Assembly: GCF_900188435.1 (NCBI RefSeq)
Contig: NZ_FYFA01000001.1
Span: 1,984,001 to 2,048,000 of the forward strand
From: Marinobacter sp. es.048
Lineage (GTDB): Bacteria > Pseudomonadota > Gammaproteobacteria > Pseudomonadales > Oleiphilaceae
DNA length: 64,000 nucleotides
Direction: 5' to 3'
The position numbers and the translations under genes are program-made. Below the pieces are notes generated by a model, which was not told the DNA's origin, searched no databases, and saw only the letters and a list, made by a program, of their open reading frames with translations. Within the stretch, counting starts at the first letter, position 1; each line of letters begins with the position of its first letter. This document shows positions 1 to 9,339 of this stretch, in pieces.

Positions 1-83
1 AGAAAGACATTATCACCATTGCACGCCGTATGGCCGAGGCCGGCGAAATCTCCCTCGGCGGTGCCGGCGAAGAAATGATGTGA
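1..83 (+). CDS. fliG: Flagellar motor switch protein FliG, C-terminal end (partial)
   Basis: Reading from base 3, the frame encodes 26 residues ending ARRMAEAGEISLGGAGEEMM before a TGA at 81-83. This tail, especially GEISLGGAG, is the usual C-terminus of FliG, the rotor switch protein that contacts the stator and binds FliM and the MS ring. Only the end is in the window. The stop overlaps the ATG of fliH (TGATG), which matches the fliG-fliH junction in pseudomonad flagellar operons. Confidence 0.85.
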   Translation, partial: KDIITIARRMAEAGEISLGGAGEEMM

Positions 84-976
84 TGAAAGATTCCACCCGT
101 GACGTCAATCGCATTCCCAAGGAACAGCTGACCGCCTATGAACGGTGGGAGCTGCCCCTGCTGGATGCCCGTGGCAATGAAGTAGCGCGGGAAGAGGAGC
201 GCGAGGTCAAACCCTTGACCGCCGCCGACATTGACGAGATCCGCGAGGCGGCCCGGGAAGACGGCTATAACGAGGGTCAAGAACAGGGTTACCAGGATGG
301 TCTGAAGGCCGGCAAGGAGGAAGGCCATCAGGATGGGCTGGAAACCGGCCTGGCAGAGGGCAGGGAGCAAGGCAAGAGCCAGGGCTACGACGATACCCGC
401 AAGGAAATCGAGACCAAGCTTGACCGTCTCGAACATCTGCTCGGTGAGCTGCTGCTGCCGATCAAGCGCCACGAGGACGAACTTGAAACCTCTCTGGTCA
501 ACCTGACCACGGTCCTGGCCCGGGCGGTGGTCTATCGTGAACTGACCATCGACTCCTCCCAGATCCGTCACGTGGTTCGCCGCGCCATGGAGGCGCTACC
601 CTCCACCGCGGAAAACATCCGCATCCATATAAACCCGGAAGACTGTGAAATGGTCCGAGAGGTGACCGCCCGCCTTGAAGCGTCCGCTTCCGTCATTGAA
701 GACGCCAGTATCCTGCCCGGTGGCTGCAAGGTGGAAACCCGCCATAGCCTGGTGGATTTCACGGTTGAAAAACGTTTCCAGCGGGCCGTGCAGAGCATGC
801 TGGACCAGCAGATGAGCGACAGTGATGGCGGAGAAACCGAGGAACTGGACTCCATGATGGAAGACCTGACCGGTTTCCATCGGGACGTGCTGGATTCCCC
901 GGAGACCGGGGATTCCTCCGACGATCCGAAGCCGGCGCAAAATGAAGGTGACGGTGATGACCTCGAGCCTCGCTGA
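83..976 (+). CDS. fliH: Flagellar assembly protein FliH
   Basis: FliH is the peripheral stator-like regulator of the FliI export ATPase and links it to the C ring. The protein (297 aa) has an acidic N-terminus, then at about residues 60-105 a glycine-spaced helical stretch ([33 protein letters not shown]) typical of the GxxxG repeats of FliH, then the conserved FliH C-terminal domain. ATG at 83 overlaps the fliG stop; a GTG at 80 in frame is an alternative. The last 20 bases overlap the fliI start. The C-terminal tail is unusually acidic and probably disordered. Confidence 0.93.
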   Translation: MKDSTRDVNRIPKEQLTAYERWELPLLDARGNEVAREEEREVKPLTAADIDEIREAAREDGYNEGQEQGYQDGLKAGKEEGHQDGLETGLAEGREQGKSQGYDDTRKEIETKLDRLEHLLGELLLPIKRHEDELETSLVNLTTVLARAVVYRELTIDSSQIRHVVRRAMEALPSTAENIRIHINPEDCEMVREVTARLEASASVIEDASILPGGCKVETRHSLVDFTVEKRFQRAVQSMLDQQMSDSDGGETEELDSMMEDLTGFHRDVLDSPETGDSSDDPKPAQNEGDGDDLEPR

Positions 977-2351
977 TCGCCTCAACCGCTTCCAGGGCTT
1001 TCTCGGAAACGAGCCCGAACCTGAGCTCTCGGGCCGGCTGACCCGCATGGTGGGCCTGACACTGGAATGTGTCGGCTGCCCTATGGTTGTCGGTGACCGT
1101 TGCGTGATCTTTGGCCAGAACACTGGCAACGTTGAAGCAGAGGTGGTGGGTTTCGAGGACGACAGGGTTTACCTGATGCCTCTTACGGCGATTGAAGGGC
1201 TCAAGCCCGGTGCCAGGGTAGTGCCCCTGTCCGCCGCCAGCCGTGTTCCGGTGGGGCCCCAGTTGCTCGGTCGGGTGGTGGATGGCAGTGGCGAGCCTCT
1301 GGATGGAAAAGGGCCCCTGCAGGCCGAAGCCCGCGTCGCGCTCACCGGCGACATCATCAACCCCCTCAATCGCGCGCCGGTGCGACAGTCCATGGATGTT
1401 GGTATCCGGGCGATTAACGCGCTGATGACCGTCGGCCAGGGCCAGCGCCTTGGTCTGTTTGCCGGCAGTGGCGTGGGCAAGAGTATGCTGCTGGGCATGA
1501 TGACCCGCTTCACCGATGCCGACATTACCGTTGTAGGCCTGATTGGTGAGCGAGGGCGTGAGGTAAAGGAATTTATCGAAGACATACTGGGCGAGGAGGG
1601 GCTGTCCCGCTCAGTGGTGGTGGCCGCGCCTGCTGATGACTCGCCCTTGATGCGGCTGCGCGCCGCCATGCTGACCACCCGGATTGCCGAGTATTACCGG
1701 GATCAGGGCAAACGGGTGCTTCTGTTGATGGATTCTCTTACCCGCTATGCACAGGCCCAGAGGGAGATCGCTCTTGCCGTGGGTGAGCCGCCGGCGACCA
1801 AAGGCTACCCGCCCTCAGTGTTTGCCAAACTGCCCCAGCTGGTGGAGCGAACCGGCAACGGCCGTCCCGGAGGTGGGTCGATCACCGCATTCTACACCGT
1901 GCTTACCGAAGGCGACGATCAGCAGGATCCGATCGCCGACGCCGCCCGGGCAATTCTGGATGGCCACATCGTGCTTTCCCGCCGGCTTGCCGAAGAGGGA
2001 CACTACCCCGCCATTGATGTGGAAGCATCGATCAGCCGGGTGATGCCGCAGGTAACCGAGACCGAACATTTTTCCAGGGCCCAGCGATTCAAACAGGTGT
2101 ATTCACGCTACCAGCAGGCCCGGGATCTGATTTCCGTGGGCGCCTACGTGAAGGGTTCCGATCCCGAGACGGATTTTGCCATCACGCACATCGGCAATAT
2201 GCGCCAGTTCCTGCAGCAGGGGCTGAATGAGAGTGCACCGTTGAAAGAGAGCGTCGACCAGTTGCTGGCGGTAGTGCCAGAGCGTCGCTCCCCCGATCGG
2301 CGCAAGTCGGCCGTGCCGAATCCGGCAGCCGGTGGCGGAGGTGATGCCTGA
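957..2351 (+). CDS. fliI: Flagellum-specific export ATPase FliI
   Basis: FliI is the F1-beta-like hexameric ATPase of the flagellar type III export apparatus. The protein carries a Walker A motif GSGVGKS at about residue 170, a Walker B strand ending [12 protein letters not shown], and the export-ATPase signature [17 protein letters not shown] chose ATG 957 (464 aa) because an AAGGTGA ribosome site lies 5 nt upstream; an in-frame ATG at 942 would add five residues. The gene begins inside the end of fliH and its TGA overlaps the fliJ ATG, so the three are translationally coupled. Confidence 0.96.
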   Translation: MTSSLADRLNRFQGFLGNEPEPELSGRLTRMVGLTLECVGCPMVVGDRCVIFGQNTGNVEAEVVGFEDDRVYLMPLTAIEGLKPGARVVPLSAASRVPVGPQLLGRVVDGSGEPLDGKGPLQAEARVALTGDIINPLNRAPVRQSMDVGIRAINALMTVGQGQRLGLFAGSGVGKSMLLGMMTRFTDADITVVGLIGERGREVKEFIEDILGEEGLSRSVVVAAPADDSPLMRLRAAMLTTRIAEYYRDQGKRVLLLMDSLTRYAQAQREIALAVGEPPATKGYPPSVFAKLPQLVERTGNGRPGGGSITAFYTVLTEGDDQQDPIADAARAILDGHIVLSRRLAEEGHYPAIDVEASISRVMPQVTETEHFSRAQRFKQVYSRYQQARDLISVGAYVKGSDPETDFAITHIGNMRQFLQQGLNESAPLKESVDQLLAVVPERRSPDRRKSAVPNPAAGGGGDA

Positions 2352-2794
2352 TGCTGCGTTCCCGGCGCCTGAAAGTGGTTCTCTCCCTTGAAGAACGTAA
2401 GGAACAGGAAGCCCTGGAACGAATGGGTGAGGCCCGAAAACTGGCCGAACAGCAGCGAGAACAGGTGCAGAACCTGAACCGTTACCAGCAGGAATACCGG
2501 GACCAGATCCGGAACAGTCAGCAAGGCGTGGTGCAGGTGTCCCGGCTCCAAGCCTGGCAGGCCTTTATCGGGCAGCTGGATCAGGTGATCCGGCAGCAGC
2601 AGAATCAGCTGGAACAGGCGGAAAAGGTCTTTGAGGCCCGCAAGCAGGAATGGCAGCAGGCCTGGGAGCGCCGGCGTGGCATGGAAAAGTACATTGATAC
2701 CTGCCGGCAACAGGAGCAGAAAGAGCAGGATCTGCGCGAACAAAAGCTCTCGGACGAGGCAGCCGGGCGGGCCTTCAACCGTCGTCGGCAGTGA
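2351..2794 (+). CDS. fliJ: Flagellar export chaperone FliJ
   Basis: A 147-aa protein that is almost entirely charged, Gln/Glu/Arg-rich coiled coil, as expected for FliJ, the central-stalk-like partner of the FliI ring that also acts as an escort for export chaperones. It starts on the last base of the fliI stop codon. Sequence identity within this family is low, so the call rests mainly on length, coiled-coil composition and its fixed position after fliI. Confidence 0.9.
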   Translation: MLRSRRLKVVLSLEERKEQEALERMGEARKLAEQQREQVQNLNRYQQEYRDQIRNSQQGVVQVSRLQAWQAFIGQLDQVIRQQQNQLEQAEKVFEARKQEWQQAWERRRGMEKYIDTCRQQEQKEQDLREQKLSDEAAGRAFNRRRQ

Positions 2795-2915
2795 ATCTGC
2801 TCCTGCATCAAACAAATCCGGATGCAAAATCAGACCACTCAGCTATCCTTACCCGAAGAAAGGCTGGTGAAAAACACCGGTTGAATGCTGCTCTTGCTAC
2901 CCTGGGAGGTTGAGG

Positions 2916-3221
2916 ATGCCGATTCAGACGCGCCGCGATGATGACGGTCAGACCCTTGTGATCAGGATAGAGGGGCGTTTCGATTTCAGCACTCATCAGG
3001 CATTCCGGGATGCCTACGAGCACGGTGATCCGGACGTCCGGAACTACATTGTGGACCTGTCGGACACCACCTATCTGGACAGCTCGGCCCTGGGTATGCT
3101 GTTGTTGCTCCGGGATTACGCCGGGGGTGACAGCGCCCGCATTGTGATAGAAAACTGCAACAATGATGTCCGGCGGATTCTTTCCATCTCCAATTTCGAG
3201 CAATTGTTCAACATCCGCTGA
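2916..3221 (+). CDS. hsbA: STAS-domain anti-sigma factor antagonist, HsbA-like
   Basis: A 101-aa single STAS domain. The segment DLSDTTYLDSSALGML carries the phosphorylatable serine typical of anti-anti-sigma factors (Ser56 or Ser57). Start ATG 2916 is supported by GGGAGG six nt upstream; an in-frame TTG at 2910 is less likely. It sits 24 nt before a response regulator with phosphatase and kinase domains, the arrangement of HsbA-HsbR in Pseudomonas aeruginosa, where HsbA switches partners between the anti-sigma factor FlgM and a diguanylate cyclase. The orthology is inferred from domain content and pairing. Its position between fliJ and fliK suggests a role in the swimming-attachment decision. 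Confidence 0.8.
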   Translation: MPIQTRRDDDGQTLVIRIEGRFDFSTHQAFRDAYEHGDPDVRNYIVDLSDTTYLDSSALGMLLLLRDYAGGDSARIVIENCNNDVRRILSISNFEQLFNIR

Positions 3222-3245
3222 TCTTCGCGGACTGCCGGAGTAGTC

Positions 3246-5003
3246 ATGGATGATTCCGTCGCAGAACACAACAGGCCTCTCAGAATACTCATTGCTGACG
3301 ATTCAGACAGCGACCGTCTTATCCTCAAAACACTCCTGAAACGCCTCGGGCACGAGGTTCTGGACGTCGCTAACGGACTGGATGCAGTCTCGATATTCCA
3401 GCGGGAGGCGCCGGATCTGGTTCTGCTCGATGCCCTTATGCCGATCATGGACGGGATGGAAGCGGCCCGTCAGATCAAGTTTCTGGCTGGCGAGCGGCTG
3501 GTCCCGCTGATCTTCCTGACCTCCCTTTCTGAAGCTGGCGCGCTGGCCCGTTGCCTGGAGGCAGGTGGTGATGACTTTCTGGGCAAGCCTTATAACCGGA
3601 CTATCATCGAAGCCAAGATAAAGGCGTTCAACCGGATGCGGCTGATGCATCAGACCCTGTCGGATCAGCGGGATCTGATCCGGGAGCGGAATCGTCAGCT
3701 GACCGAAGAGCAGGAAATCGCCAAGCGGGTATTCGACAACGTTGCCCACTCAGGTTGCCTGGACGCCACCAACATCCGTTATCACGCCTCGCCCCAGTCT
3801 ATTTTCAATGGCGATGTGCTGTTCGCCTCGCCACGGCCCGCAGGCGGGATGCTGATCTTCATGGGGGATTTCACCGGCCATGGCCTGCCGGCTGCCATTG
3901 GTGCCATGCCTGTGGCCGAGATCTTCTACGGCATGGCCAACAAGGGCTTTAACGGCCAGGACGTGTTGCGCGAGATTAACCAGAAACTCAAACGTATTCT
4001 GCCGAGCGGCATGTTCTGCTGTGGCGCCATGATCGAGGCGGATTTCAAGCTCAATCAGGTTCAGATCTGGAACGGTGGTCTTCCGGATGGCTGGCTAATC
4101 CGGCCCTCAGGGGAACACCTGGCATTGCCATCGAGGCACTTGCCACTCGGTATACTCTCGCCTGACCGGTTCAATGCCGATTTCGAGAGAGTCGGAGCTG
4201 GTCCGGGTGATCGGGTGTTGATGATGACCGACGGCTTTCTGGAATCTGCCGACAGCGCCGGCAACGTCTTTGGCGAGCGGGGAGTCACTGAAACGCTTGA
4301 TCAACTGGATGTCGGTGACCACCCTTTCGACGCCATGATGGCCGCGGTTCACCAGTTTACAGGCAACTTTGAAGATGGTGACGATTTGACGCTTTGCTGT
4401 CTGGAAATGATGGACGAGGCGGGTCTGGCTACCCTGCCAGATCATGCCGCACCGTCAGCTCTAGCCGGGCCGGCGGAATGGCGCTGCACCTATGAAATTC
4501 GGGAAAGGACCCTTGGCGAGTTCAGTCCCCTGCCTCTTTTGCTTCATATCTGCATGGAGGTGCCGGGCCTTCGACGGAAGAGCGGCGAAATCTATACCTT
4601 GCTGGCGGAACTCTACAACAACGCATTGGAGCACGGCGTTCTCGAGCTGCCGTCAGAATGGAAACATTCACCGGAGGGGTTTGGCCGCTATTACGCCGAG
4701 CGTAATCGGCGCCTGGCCAACGTGCAGGGGCATTACATCCGGTTTACCCTCCATCATTCCCTGAAACCGGATGGCGGTCGGCTTCGTGTTGTTTGCGAGG
4801 ACAGTGGTCAGGGATTTGATTTCCAGAATCATCCCAGTGTAGACCCTGGCCATTCCCCGGCGGTGATAGGGCGTTATGCAGGGCGGGGCCTGCTTCTGTT
4901 GAAACGTCTGGCTGAGACCATCAGGTTTCATGAACAGGGTAATCATGTTGAAATTGTCTATGATTGGCAGTTCGCCCGTACAGCGGAGAATCGAGATGAC
5001 TGA
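3246..5003 (+). CDS. hsbR: Response regulator with PP2C phosphatase and HATPase domains, HsbR-like
   Basis: A 585-aa three-part regulator. Residues 12-130 form a receiver domain with acidic pocket (IADDSDSDR), phospho-acceptor Asp62 (LVLLDALMP) and Lys in GKPYN. After a coiled linker, about residues 175-390 form a SpoIIE/PP2C phosphatase (GDFTGHGLPAAIGAMP, MMTDGFLES, DGDDLTL). The last 150 residues form a GHKL kinase-like domain with N box LAELYNNALEHG and a glycine-rich CEDSGQGFDF. Known members dephosphorylate or phosphorylate the STAS partner according to receiver state. It lies directly after the STAS gene and overlaps the Hpt gene by 8 nt, so signal input probably comes through that Hpt protein or a hybrid kinase outside the window. 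Confidence 0.85.
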   Translation: MDDSVAEHNRPLRILIADDSDSDRLILKTLLKRLGHEVLDVANGLDAVSIFQREAPDLVLLDALMPIMDGMEAARQIKFLAGERLVPLIFLTSLSEAGALARCLEAGGDDFLGKPYNRTIIEAKIKAFNRMRLMHQTLSDQRDLIRERNRQLTEEQEIAKRVFDNVAHSGCLDATNIRYHASPQSIFNGDVLFASPRPAGGMLIFMGDFTGHGLPAAIGAMPVAEIFYGMANKGFNGQDVLREINQKLKRILPSGMFCCGAMIEADFKLNQVQIWNGGLPDGWLIRPSGEHLALPSRHLPLGILSPDRFNADFERVGAGPGDRVLMMTDGFLESADSAGNVFGERGVTETLDQLDVGDHPFDAMMAAVHQFTGNFEDGDDLTLCCLEMMDEAGLATLPDHAAPSALAGPAEWRCTYEIRERTLGEFSPLPLLLHICMEVPGLRRKSGEIYTLLAELYNNALEHGVLELPSEWKHSPEGFGRYYAERNRRLANVQGHYIRFTLHHSLKPDGGRLRVVCEDSGQGFDFQNHPSVDPGHSPAVIGRYAGRGLLLLKRLAETIRFHEQGNHVEIVYDWQFARTAENRDD

Positions 5004-5343
5004 TAAACCACACCTGGACGAGGAGGCACTGGCTGAGCTTCGAGACGTTATGGAGGACGAATTCGAAGTGCTGATACAGACCTATCTGGCAGATTCCCGG
5101 GACAGGATCCGGGCGTTGCGGGAGGCCCTGAGGGCAGAAGATAGTGACGCATTTGCCAGGACAGCCCACAGTTTCAAGGGCAGTTGCATCAATATCGGCG
5201 CTCCCAGGCTTGGTGAGCTCTGTCTGAAGGCCGAGATGGCCGGCAAAGAGTTCCGGCTGGAAGATGCGCCCGGTTTGCTGGAAGAGATCGACCGGGAATT
5301 CGAGCAGGTGATTGAGCGCCTCGATGGATTGGTGGTTCGATAG
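4996..5343 (+). CDS. Hpt-domain phosphotransfer protein
   Basis: A 115-aa stand-alone histidine phosphotransfer domain. The active histidine is about residue 58 in AHSFKGSCINIGAPRLGELC, the standard Hpt signature, followed by helices that complete the four-helix bundle. ATG 4996 lies inside the end of the preceding response regulator, so the two are translationally coupled. By family knowledge it shuttles phosphate between a hybrid kinase receiver and a response regulator; the adjacent HsbR-like receiver is the obvious candidate partner, which is inference. Confidence 0.85.
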   Translation: MTDKPHLDEEALAELRDVMEDEFEVLIQTYLADSRDRIRALREALRAEDSDAFARTAHSFKGSCINIGAPRLGELCLKAEMAGKEFRLEDAPGLLEEIDREFEQVIERLDGLVVR

Positions 5344-5386
5344 TTTTGTCACCTCCGGGCCTTTTGCCAGGCAGACCCGATGTGCT

Positions 5387-5405
5387 CTGGCATCACAATT
5401 GCTTT
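5387..5405 (+). promoter_or_regulatory. Sigma-54 (RpoN) type -24/-12 promoter upstream of fliK
   Basis: TGGCATCACAATTGC keeps the invariant GG (5389-5390) and GC (5401-5402) with exactly ten bases between, and fits the TGGCAC-N5-TTGC consensus. It lies about 95 nt upstream of fliK in an otherwise empty 153-nt gap, so fliK is probably under RpoN and the flagellar enhancer-binding protein FleQ, as for other class II flagellar genes in pseudomonads. Confidence 0.7.
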
Positions 5406-5496
5406 GTCTTACCCATTGAGTGGATTAACCGCCCATGCACCGGCCATGTCCGGCAAGGTGAGGGCGACAATGCGATAAAAGCGGCAAGAGGTTGCC

Positions 5497-6690
5497 ATGG
5501 CCCAGATGGTTCTCCCCCAAACCCCCGCGCCCGGGACGCAGAAAGATCCCGGCCAGTCCAAATCCGGTACCAGCCGGGATCCGGCTGACAGAAAAAACGA
5601 TTTCGAATCCGTCTCGCAGGCGGAGCAAAAGCGGCTGGATCGCCAGAAGGCAGACCGAAACGCCGAGGCCAGATCTACTGATGAATCCCGGTCTGCCCAG
5701 GACACTTCTTCAGATACGAAAACGGAAGCAAACGCTAACGCTGACGGAAAGGTCGGCGAGAAAGCCGATGCAGCCACTGATGCTGGGCCTCGTGGCGTCG
5801 GTGAGAGCGCTGTTGCCGGTGACGGTGACTCAGAACCGACGGCGCTTCCGCTCACCTTTTTAGAGTTGCAGTCCTGGCTGAACCCACAAGCCGGGCGTAC
5901 CGGTGAGACAGCCTCTTCAACAATGTTACCGGGTGCCGGCGTCAACGCCGCGGCGGGTGGTTCAGGCCAAACTAATAATGCCGTTGCCGGGTTGTTCAGT
6001 GGCCTTCTCTCAGCTGCCCCCGGGCAGACAGCTTCGGCCGCATCCAGCGGTGTCGCCGCTGACAACACACTGACAGACGCCATGAAAGCCTCAGTGATCA
6101 CCGACACGGGCCGCAATGCGGATTCCGGCTCGCTGATCAGCTCTGGTCGCTTCCAGTCGGCCATGGACCTCCTGTCCCAACAAGCTTCCAATAATGCCAA
6201 TGGAGCGGCGAAACTGGTGGCCGAGAACGCAGCACCCCTGCGAGGTTATGCAACTTCCATTGATGTGCCGGTTGGCCACGCAGAGTGGGGCGACAAACTG
6301 GTGGGCAAGCTCAGCTGGCTGACTGCCCGCAACATGTCGGTTGCAGAAATCCACCTGACACCGCCGGATATGGGGCCTATGGAGGTGAAGGTGCGGGTGC
6401 AGAACGAGCAGGCGAACATCACTGTACATTCCGCGAATCCGGTGGTCCGGGATCAGTTGGAACTCCACTCCCACCGGCTTCGTGACATGCTGGGTGAACA
6501 GGGGCTGTCACTGGCCGGCTTCGATGTTTCTGATTCTCCCCGGCAGCAGACCGGTGAACAGGGAGCCGGAGACGGTAATGGCTCAGGTGCAGATTCGACG
6601 TCGCTGGCCGCTGGCGAGCAGGACGATGAAAGCGTCAGCTCTGGCAGCCTTGATCTGAGCTGGAAAGGCGAAGTAGACATCTTCGCCTGA
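5497..6690 (+). CDS. fliK: Flagellar hook-length control protein FliK
   Basis: A 397-aa secreted molecular ruler. The N-terminal 200 residues are low-complexity, rich in Ser, Ala, Asp and Pro, as in the ruler part of FliK. The conserved Flg_hook domain occupies about residues 260-350 (EIHLTPPDMGPMEVKVRV, then HSHRLRDMLGEQGLSLAGF). FliK measures the hook and triggers the FlhB substrate switch from hook to filament proteins. The gene is not coupled to its neighbours: a 153-nt gap with a sigma-54 promoter precedes it and 165 nt with another separates it from fliL. Confidence 0.92.
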   Translation: MAQMVLPQTPAPGTQKDPGQSKSGTSRDPADRKNDFESVSQAEQKRLDRQKADRNAEARSTDESRSAQDTSSDTKTEANANADGKVGEKADAATDAGPRGVGESAVAGDGDSEPTALPLTFLELQSWLNPQAGRTGETASSTMLPGAGVNAAAGGSGQTNNAVAGLFSGLLSAAPGQTASAASSGVAADNTLTDAMKASVITDTGRNADSGSLISSGRFQSAMDLLSQQASNNANGAAKLVAENAAPLRGYATSIDVPVGHAEWGDKLVGKLSWLTARNMSVAEIHLTPPDMGPMEVKVRVQNEQANITVHSANPVVRDQLELHSHRLRDMLGEQGLSLAGFDVSDSPRQQTGEQGAGDGNGSGADSTSLAAGEQDDESVSSGSLDLSWKGEVDIFA

Positions 6691-6776
6691 TACCCTCCGA
6701 ATTTCTCTTTCAATCTCTTTTGCCCATCCTTCCCGGCAACGCTAAACTGCTGTTCTGAACGGGAAGGTTGGGTGTT

Positions 6777-6794
6777 CTGGCCCGCCCTTTGCAT
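6777..6794 (+). promoter_or_regulatory. Sigma-54 (RpoN) type -24/-12 promoter upstream of fliL
   Basis: TGGCCCGCCCTTTGCA has GG at 6779-6780 and GC at 6791-6792, exactly ten bases apart, with the preferred TTTGCA downstream half. It lies about 65 nt before the fliL ATG and is the likely promoter of the fliLMNOPQR-flhB operon, which has no other gap large enough to hold one. Confidence 0.78.
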
Positions 6795-6855
6795 CCAAAT
6801 CTGAAAAGTCACGGAAAAACGCTCCCTCTGACGGATTTCTGGCAAATCAAAGACT

Positions 6856-7365
6856 ATGGCTGAAAATAACGAATCTGAAGCGGCTCCCGCCAAAAAAGGG
6901 AAACTGAAGCTGATCATCATGCTGGTGGTGGTGGTTATCCTGGCGATTGTGCTGTCTGTGGTGGGCACCCTGTGGTTTTTGGGTGACGGTTTGCCGGGCA
7001 TGGGGGATGACGATGGCGAGATGGCGGAAACCGCAGAGGAAACATTTGTACCCAGCAGCTACCACTTGATAGACAAGGCTGTGGTAACCACCGTTCAGGC
7101 GGAAGGCCGCCAGCGGTATGCCCAGATCTACCTGGCGCTTGAGTCCACAGATCAACAGGCACTGGATGCGGCCAAGCTGCATATGCCTCTGATTCGAAGC
7201 CAGTTGGTAACGGTTCTCGGGAGCAGCGATTTCAATGAACTGCAGACGCCTGAGGGGCGGAGCGGGCTGGCCGACCGGATGCTGGTCACGGTGAATCAGG
7301 TGCTGGAGCAAGAAGGCGAGCCCGCCATCAAACGGGTGTTATTCAGAAATTTTGTCGTGCAATAG
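6856..7365 (+). CDS. fliL: Flagellar basal body-associated protein FliL
   Basis: A 169-aa single-pass inner membrane protein: short Lys-rich cytoplasmic N-terminus, one strong transmembrane helix at about residues 18-40, an acidic linker (DDDGEMAETAEE), then the periplasmic FliL domain ending FRNFVVQ. FliL forms rings around the stator units and supports torque. It is the first gene of an eight-gene operon and follows a sigma-54 promoter. Confidence 0.94.
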   Translation: MAENNESEAAPAKKGKLKLIIMLVVVVILAIVLSVVGTLWFLGDGLPGMGDDDGEMAETAEETFVPSSYHLIDKAVVTTVQAEGRQRYAQIYLALESTDQQALDAAKLHMPLIRSQLVTVLGSSDFNELQTPEGRSGLADRMLVTVNQVLEQEGEPAIKRVLFRNFVVQ

Positions 7366-7401
7366 CGCACGGGCCACGGTACTTCAGGGGCAGGACTACG
7401 T

Positions 7402-8400
7402 ATGCAGGACTTGTTGTCACAGGATGAAATCGATGCCCTCCTCCACGGGGTGGATGACGGTGACATTGATACCTATGAAGAGACTGATGATACCGGCATA
7501 AAGTCCTACGACCTTGCCAGCCAGGACCGCATCGTCCGGGGCCGGATGCCGACCCTGGAAATGATCAACGAGCGGTTTGCCCGCTATACCCGTATCAGTC
7601 TGTTTAACCTGATGCGTCGCAATGCCGATGTCTCCACCGGTGGCGTGCAGATCATGAAGTTTGGCGAGTACATCCATACCCTGTACGTGCCGACCAGTCT
7701 CAATCTTTGCAAAGTCCGCCCGTTGCGAGGCACTTCGCTGTTCGTACTGGATGCCAAGCTGGTCTTCAAGCTGGTGGACAATTTCTTCGGTGGGGAGGGG
7801 CGGCACGCAAAGATCGAGGGTCGTGAATTCACCCCGACTGAAACCCGGATTGTCCAGATGGTTCTGGATCAAGTGTTCCATGACATGAAGGAAGCCTGGC
7901 ATGCGGTACTCAAGGTAGATTTCGAGTACCTGAGCTCGGAGGTCAACCCGGCCATGGCCAATATCGTCAGTCCCAGTGAGGTGGTCGTGGTCAGCACCTT
8001 CCACATCGAACTTGACGGCGGTGGTGGCGAACTGCATTTTGCCTTGCCCTATTCCATGATTGAGCCCATCCGCGACGTGCTTGATGCCGGGGTACAAAGT
8101 GATATTGACGATGTTGACGAGCGTTGGGTGAACGCGCTTCAGGAAGACATCAAAGAGGTAAACGTACCTATCAACACCACGGTCTGTCGCCGTCGGATAT
8201 CGTTGCGGGACATTGCCAAGATGAAAGCCGGCGACATCATCCCGGTGGAGGTTCCCGAGTATCTGACTGTCACTGCCAACGGAATCCCGATCTATAAAGC
8301 AACGTTGGGGACCCGTGACGGAAAACTGGCACTGCGCATTCATGAACGGGCATCAGTGCCCAAGGTAAAGAAACAACTGAAGGTGGGACGTAATGGCTGA
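7402..8400 (+). CDS. fliM: Flagellar motor switch protein FliM
   Basis: A 332-aa C-ring protein. The first residues (MQDLLSQDEIDALLHGV) are the conserved CheY-P binding segment. The middle CheC-like domain carries a GGVQ-type motif (STGGVQIMKF) and the C-terminal SpoA domain binds FliN. It receives CheY-P and sets rotation direction. Its stop overlaps the fliN start by 8 nt. Confidence 0.97.
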   Translation: MQDLLSQDEIDALLHGVDDGDIDTYEETDDTGIKSYDLASQDRIVRGRMPTLEMINERFARYTRISLFNLMRRNADVSTGGVQIMKFGEYIHTLYVPTSLNLCKVRPLRGTSLFVLDAKLVFKLVDNFFGGEGRHAKIEGREFTPTETRIVQMVLDQVFHDMKEAWHAVLKVDFEYLSSEVNPAMANIVSPSEVVVVSTFHIELDGGGGELHFALPYSMIEPIRDVLDAGVQSDIDDVDERWVNALQEDIKEVNVPINTTVCRRRISLRDIAKMKAGDIIPVEVPEYLTVTANGIPIYKATLGTRDGKLALRIHERASVPKVKKQLKVGRNG

Positions 8401-8884
8401 CGACGACAAGAAAGACGAGCAGGAGCTCAGCGAAGACGAGAAGCTGGCTGCCGAGTGGGAAGCCGCCATGGAAGAGTCCGGTGACGAGGGCGAACGCGAG
8501 GACGAGTGGGCCGCTGCGATGGCAGAAGCCGGCGAGACCGGTGAGGCTGAGGAGGACGTTCAGGCTGCCCCCATGGAGGAATTTGATACCGGAAGCGAAC
8601 CAGCACAGGGTGGTGGCCCGGCTCCGGATATCGACGTTATCCTCGACATACCGGTCACGATTTCAATGGAAGTAGGCAACACCCAGATCCCGATACGGAA
8701 TCTGCTGCAGCTTAACCAGGGCTCGGTTATCGAGCTTGACCGGTTGGCGGGTGAACCTCTGGACGTGCTGGTAAACGGTACCCTGATCGCCCATGGTGAA
8801 GTGGTCATGGTGAACGAGAAGTTCGGCATCCGCCTTACCGACGTGATCAGCCCGGGCGAACGCATCAAGCGGTTACAGAAGTAA
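8393..8884 (+). CDS. fliN: Flagellar motor switch protein FliN
   Basis: A 163-aa protein with an acidic, probably disordered extension of about 80 residues (EWEAAMEESGDEGEREDEW) before the conserved SpoA domain (IDVILDIPVTISMEVGNTQI ... LDVLVNGTLIAHGEVVMV ... KFGIRLTDVISPGERIKRL). FliN forms the base of the C ring with FliM and docks FliH-FliI. It starts inside fliM and ends 1 nt before fliO. Confidence 0.96.
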   Translation: MADDDKKDEQELSEDEKLAAEWEAAMEESGDEGEREDEWAAAMAEAGETGEAEEDVQAAPMEEFDTGSEPAQGGGPAPDIDVILDIPVTISMEVGNTQIPIRNLLQLNQGSVIELDRLAGEPLDVLVNGTLIAHGEVVMVNEKFGIRLTDVISPGERIKRLQK

Positions 8885-8885
8885 C

Positions 8886-9335
8886 ATGTGGCCCAAACTG
8901 ACTGCGGCCCTGACGCTGCTTGTGATCAATCCAGCCGTTGCTCAGGAAGCGGCAAAGACGGCCGCGCCTGATTCCCCGGTGCGGGCCCCGGACACCCTCG
9001 GTACGATTGTCAGCCTTGGACTGGGTCTGGTGGCCGTGGTTGCCGTGATCTATGGCTGCGCCTGGATCATTCGCCGGATGAACGGCATGACCGGCATGAA
9101 CAACAACGCCATCAAGGTGGTGTCGGTGATGGCTATCGGTGCCCGGGAGCGCATTGCCCTGATTGAGGTCGGCGGCCAGCAGATTCTGCTGGGCATTACC
9201 CCATCGGCGATCCGGACCCTGCATGTGTTTGAAGAGCCGGTTGTCGAGGCCGGCAGTGCCGGTTCCAGTGATTTTGCCCGCCGTCTGCAGGGCATGATCG
9301 GCAAATCCTGGACCTCCCCGACAAGGAACGACTAG
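8886..9335 (+). CDS. fliO: Flagellar export protein FliO
   Basis: A 149-aa protein with an N-terminal hydrophobic segment resembling a signal peptide ([12 protein letters not shown]), one transmembrane helix at about residues 40-60, and a small cytoplasmic FliO domain ([31 protein letters not shown]). FliO assists assembly of the FliP-FliR core of the export gate. It lies between fliN and fliP with 1-nt and 4-nt gaps. Confidence 0.93.
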   Translation: MWPKLTAALTLLVINPAVAQEAAKTAAPDSPVRAPDTLGTIVSLGLGLVAVVAVIYGCAWIIRRMNGMTGMNNNAIKVVSVMAIGARERIALIEVGGQQILLGITPSAIRTLHVFEEPVVEAGSAGSSDFARRLQGMIGKSWTSPTRND

Positions 9336-9339
9336 GCCC

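Noticed and set aside
5409..6200. Antisense open frame (263 codons) opposite fliK
   Set aside because: Composition is Ser/Ala/Pro-rich mirror of the FliK ruler region, no ribosome site, no recognisable domain.
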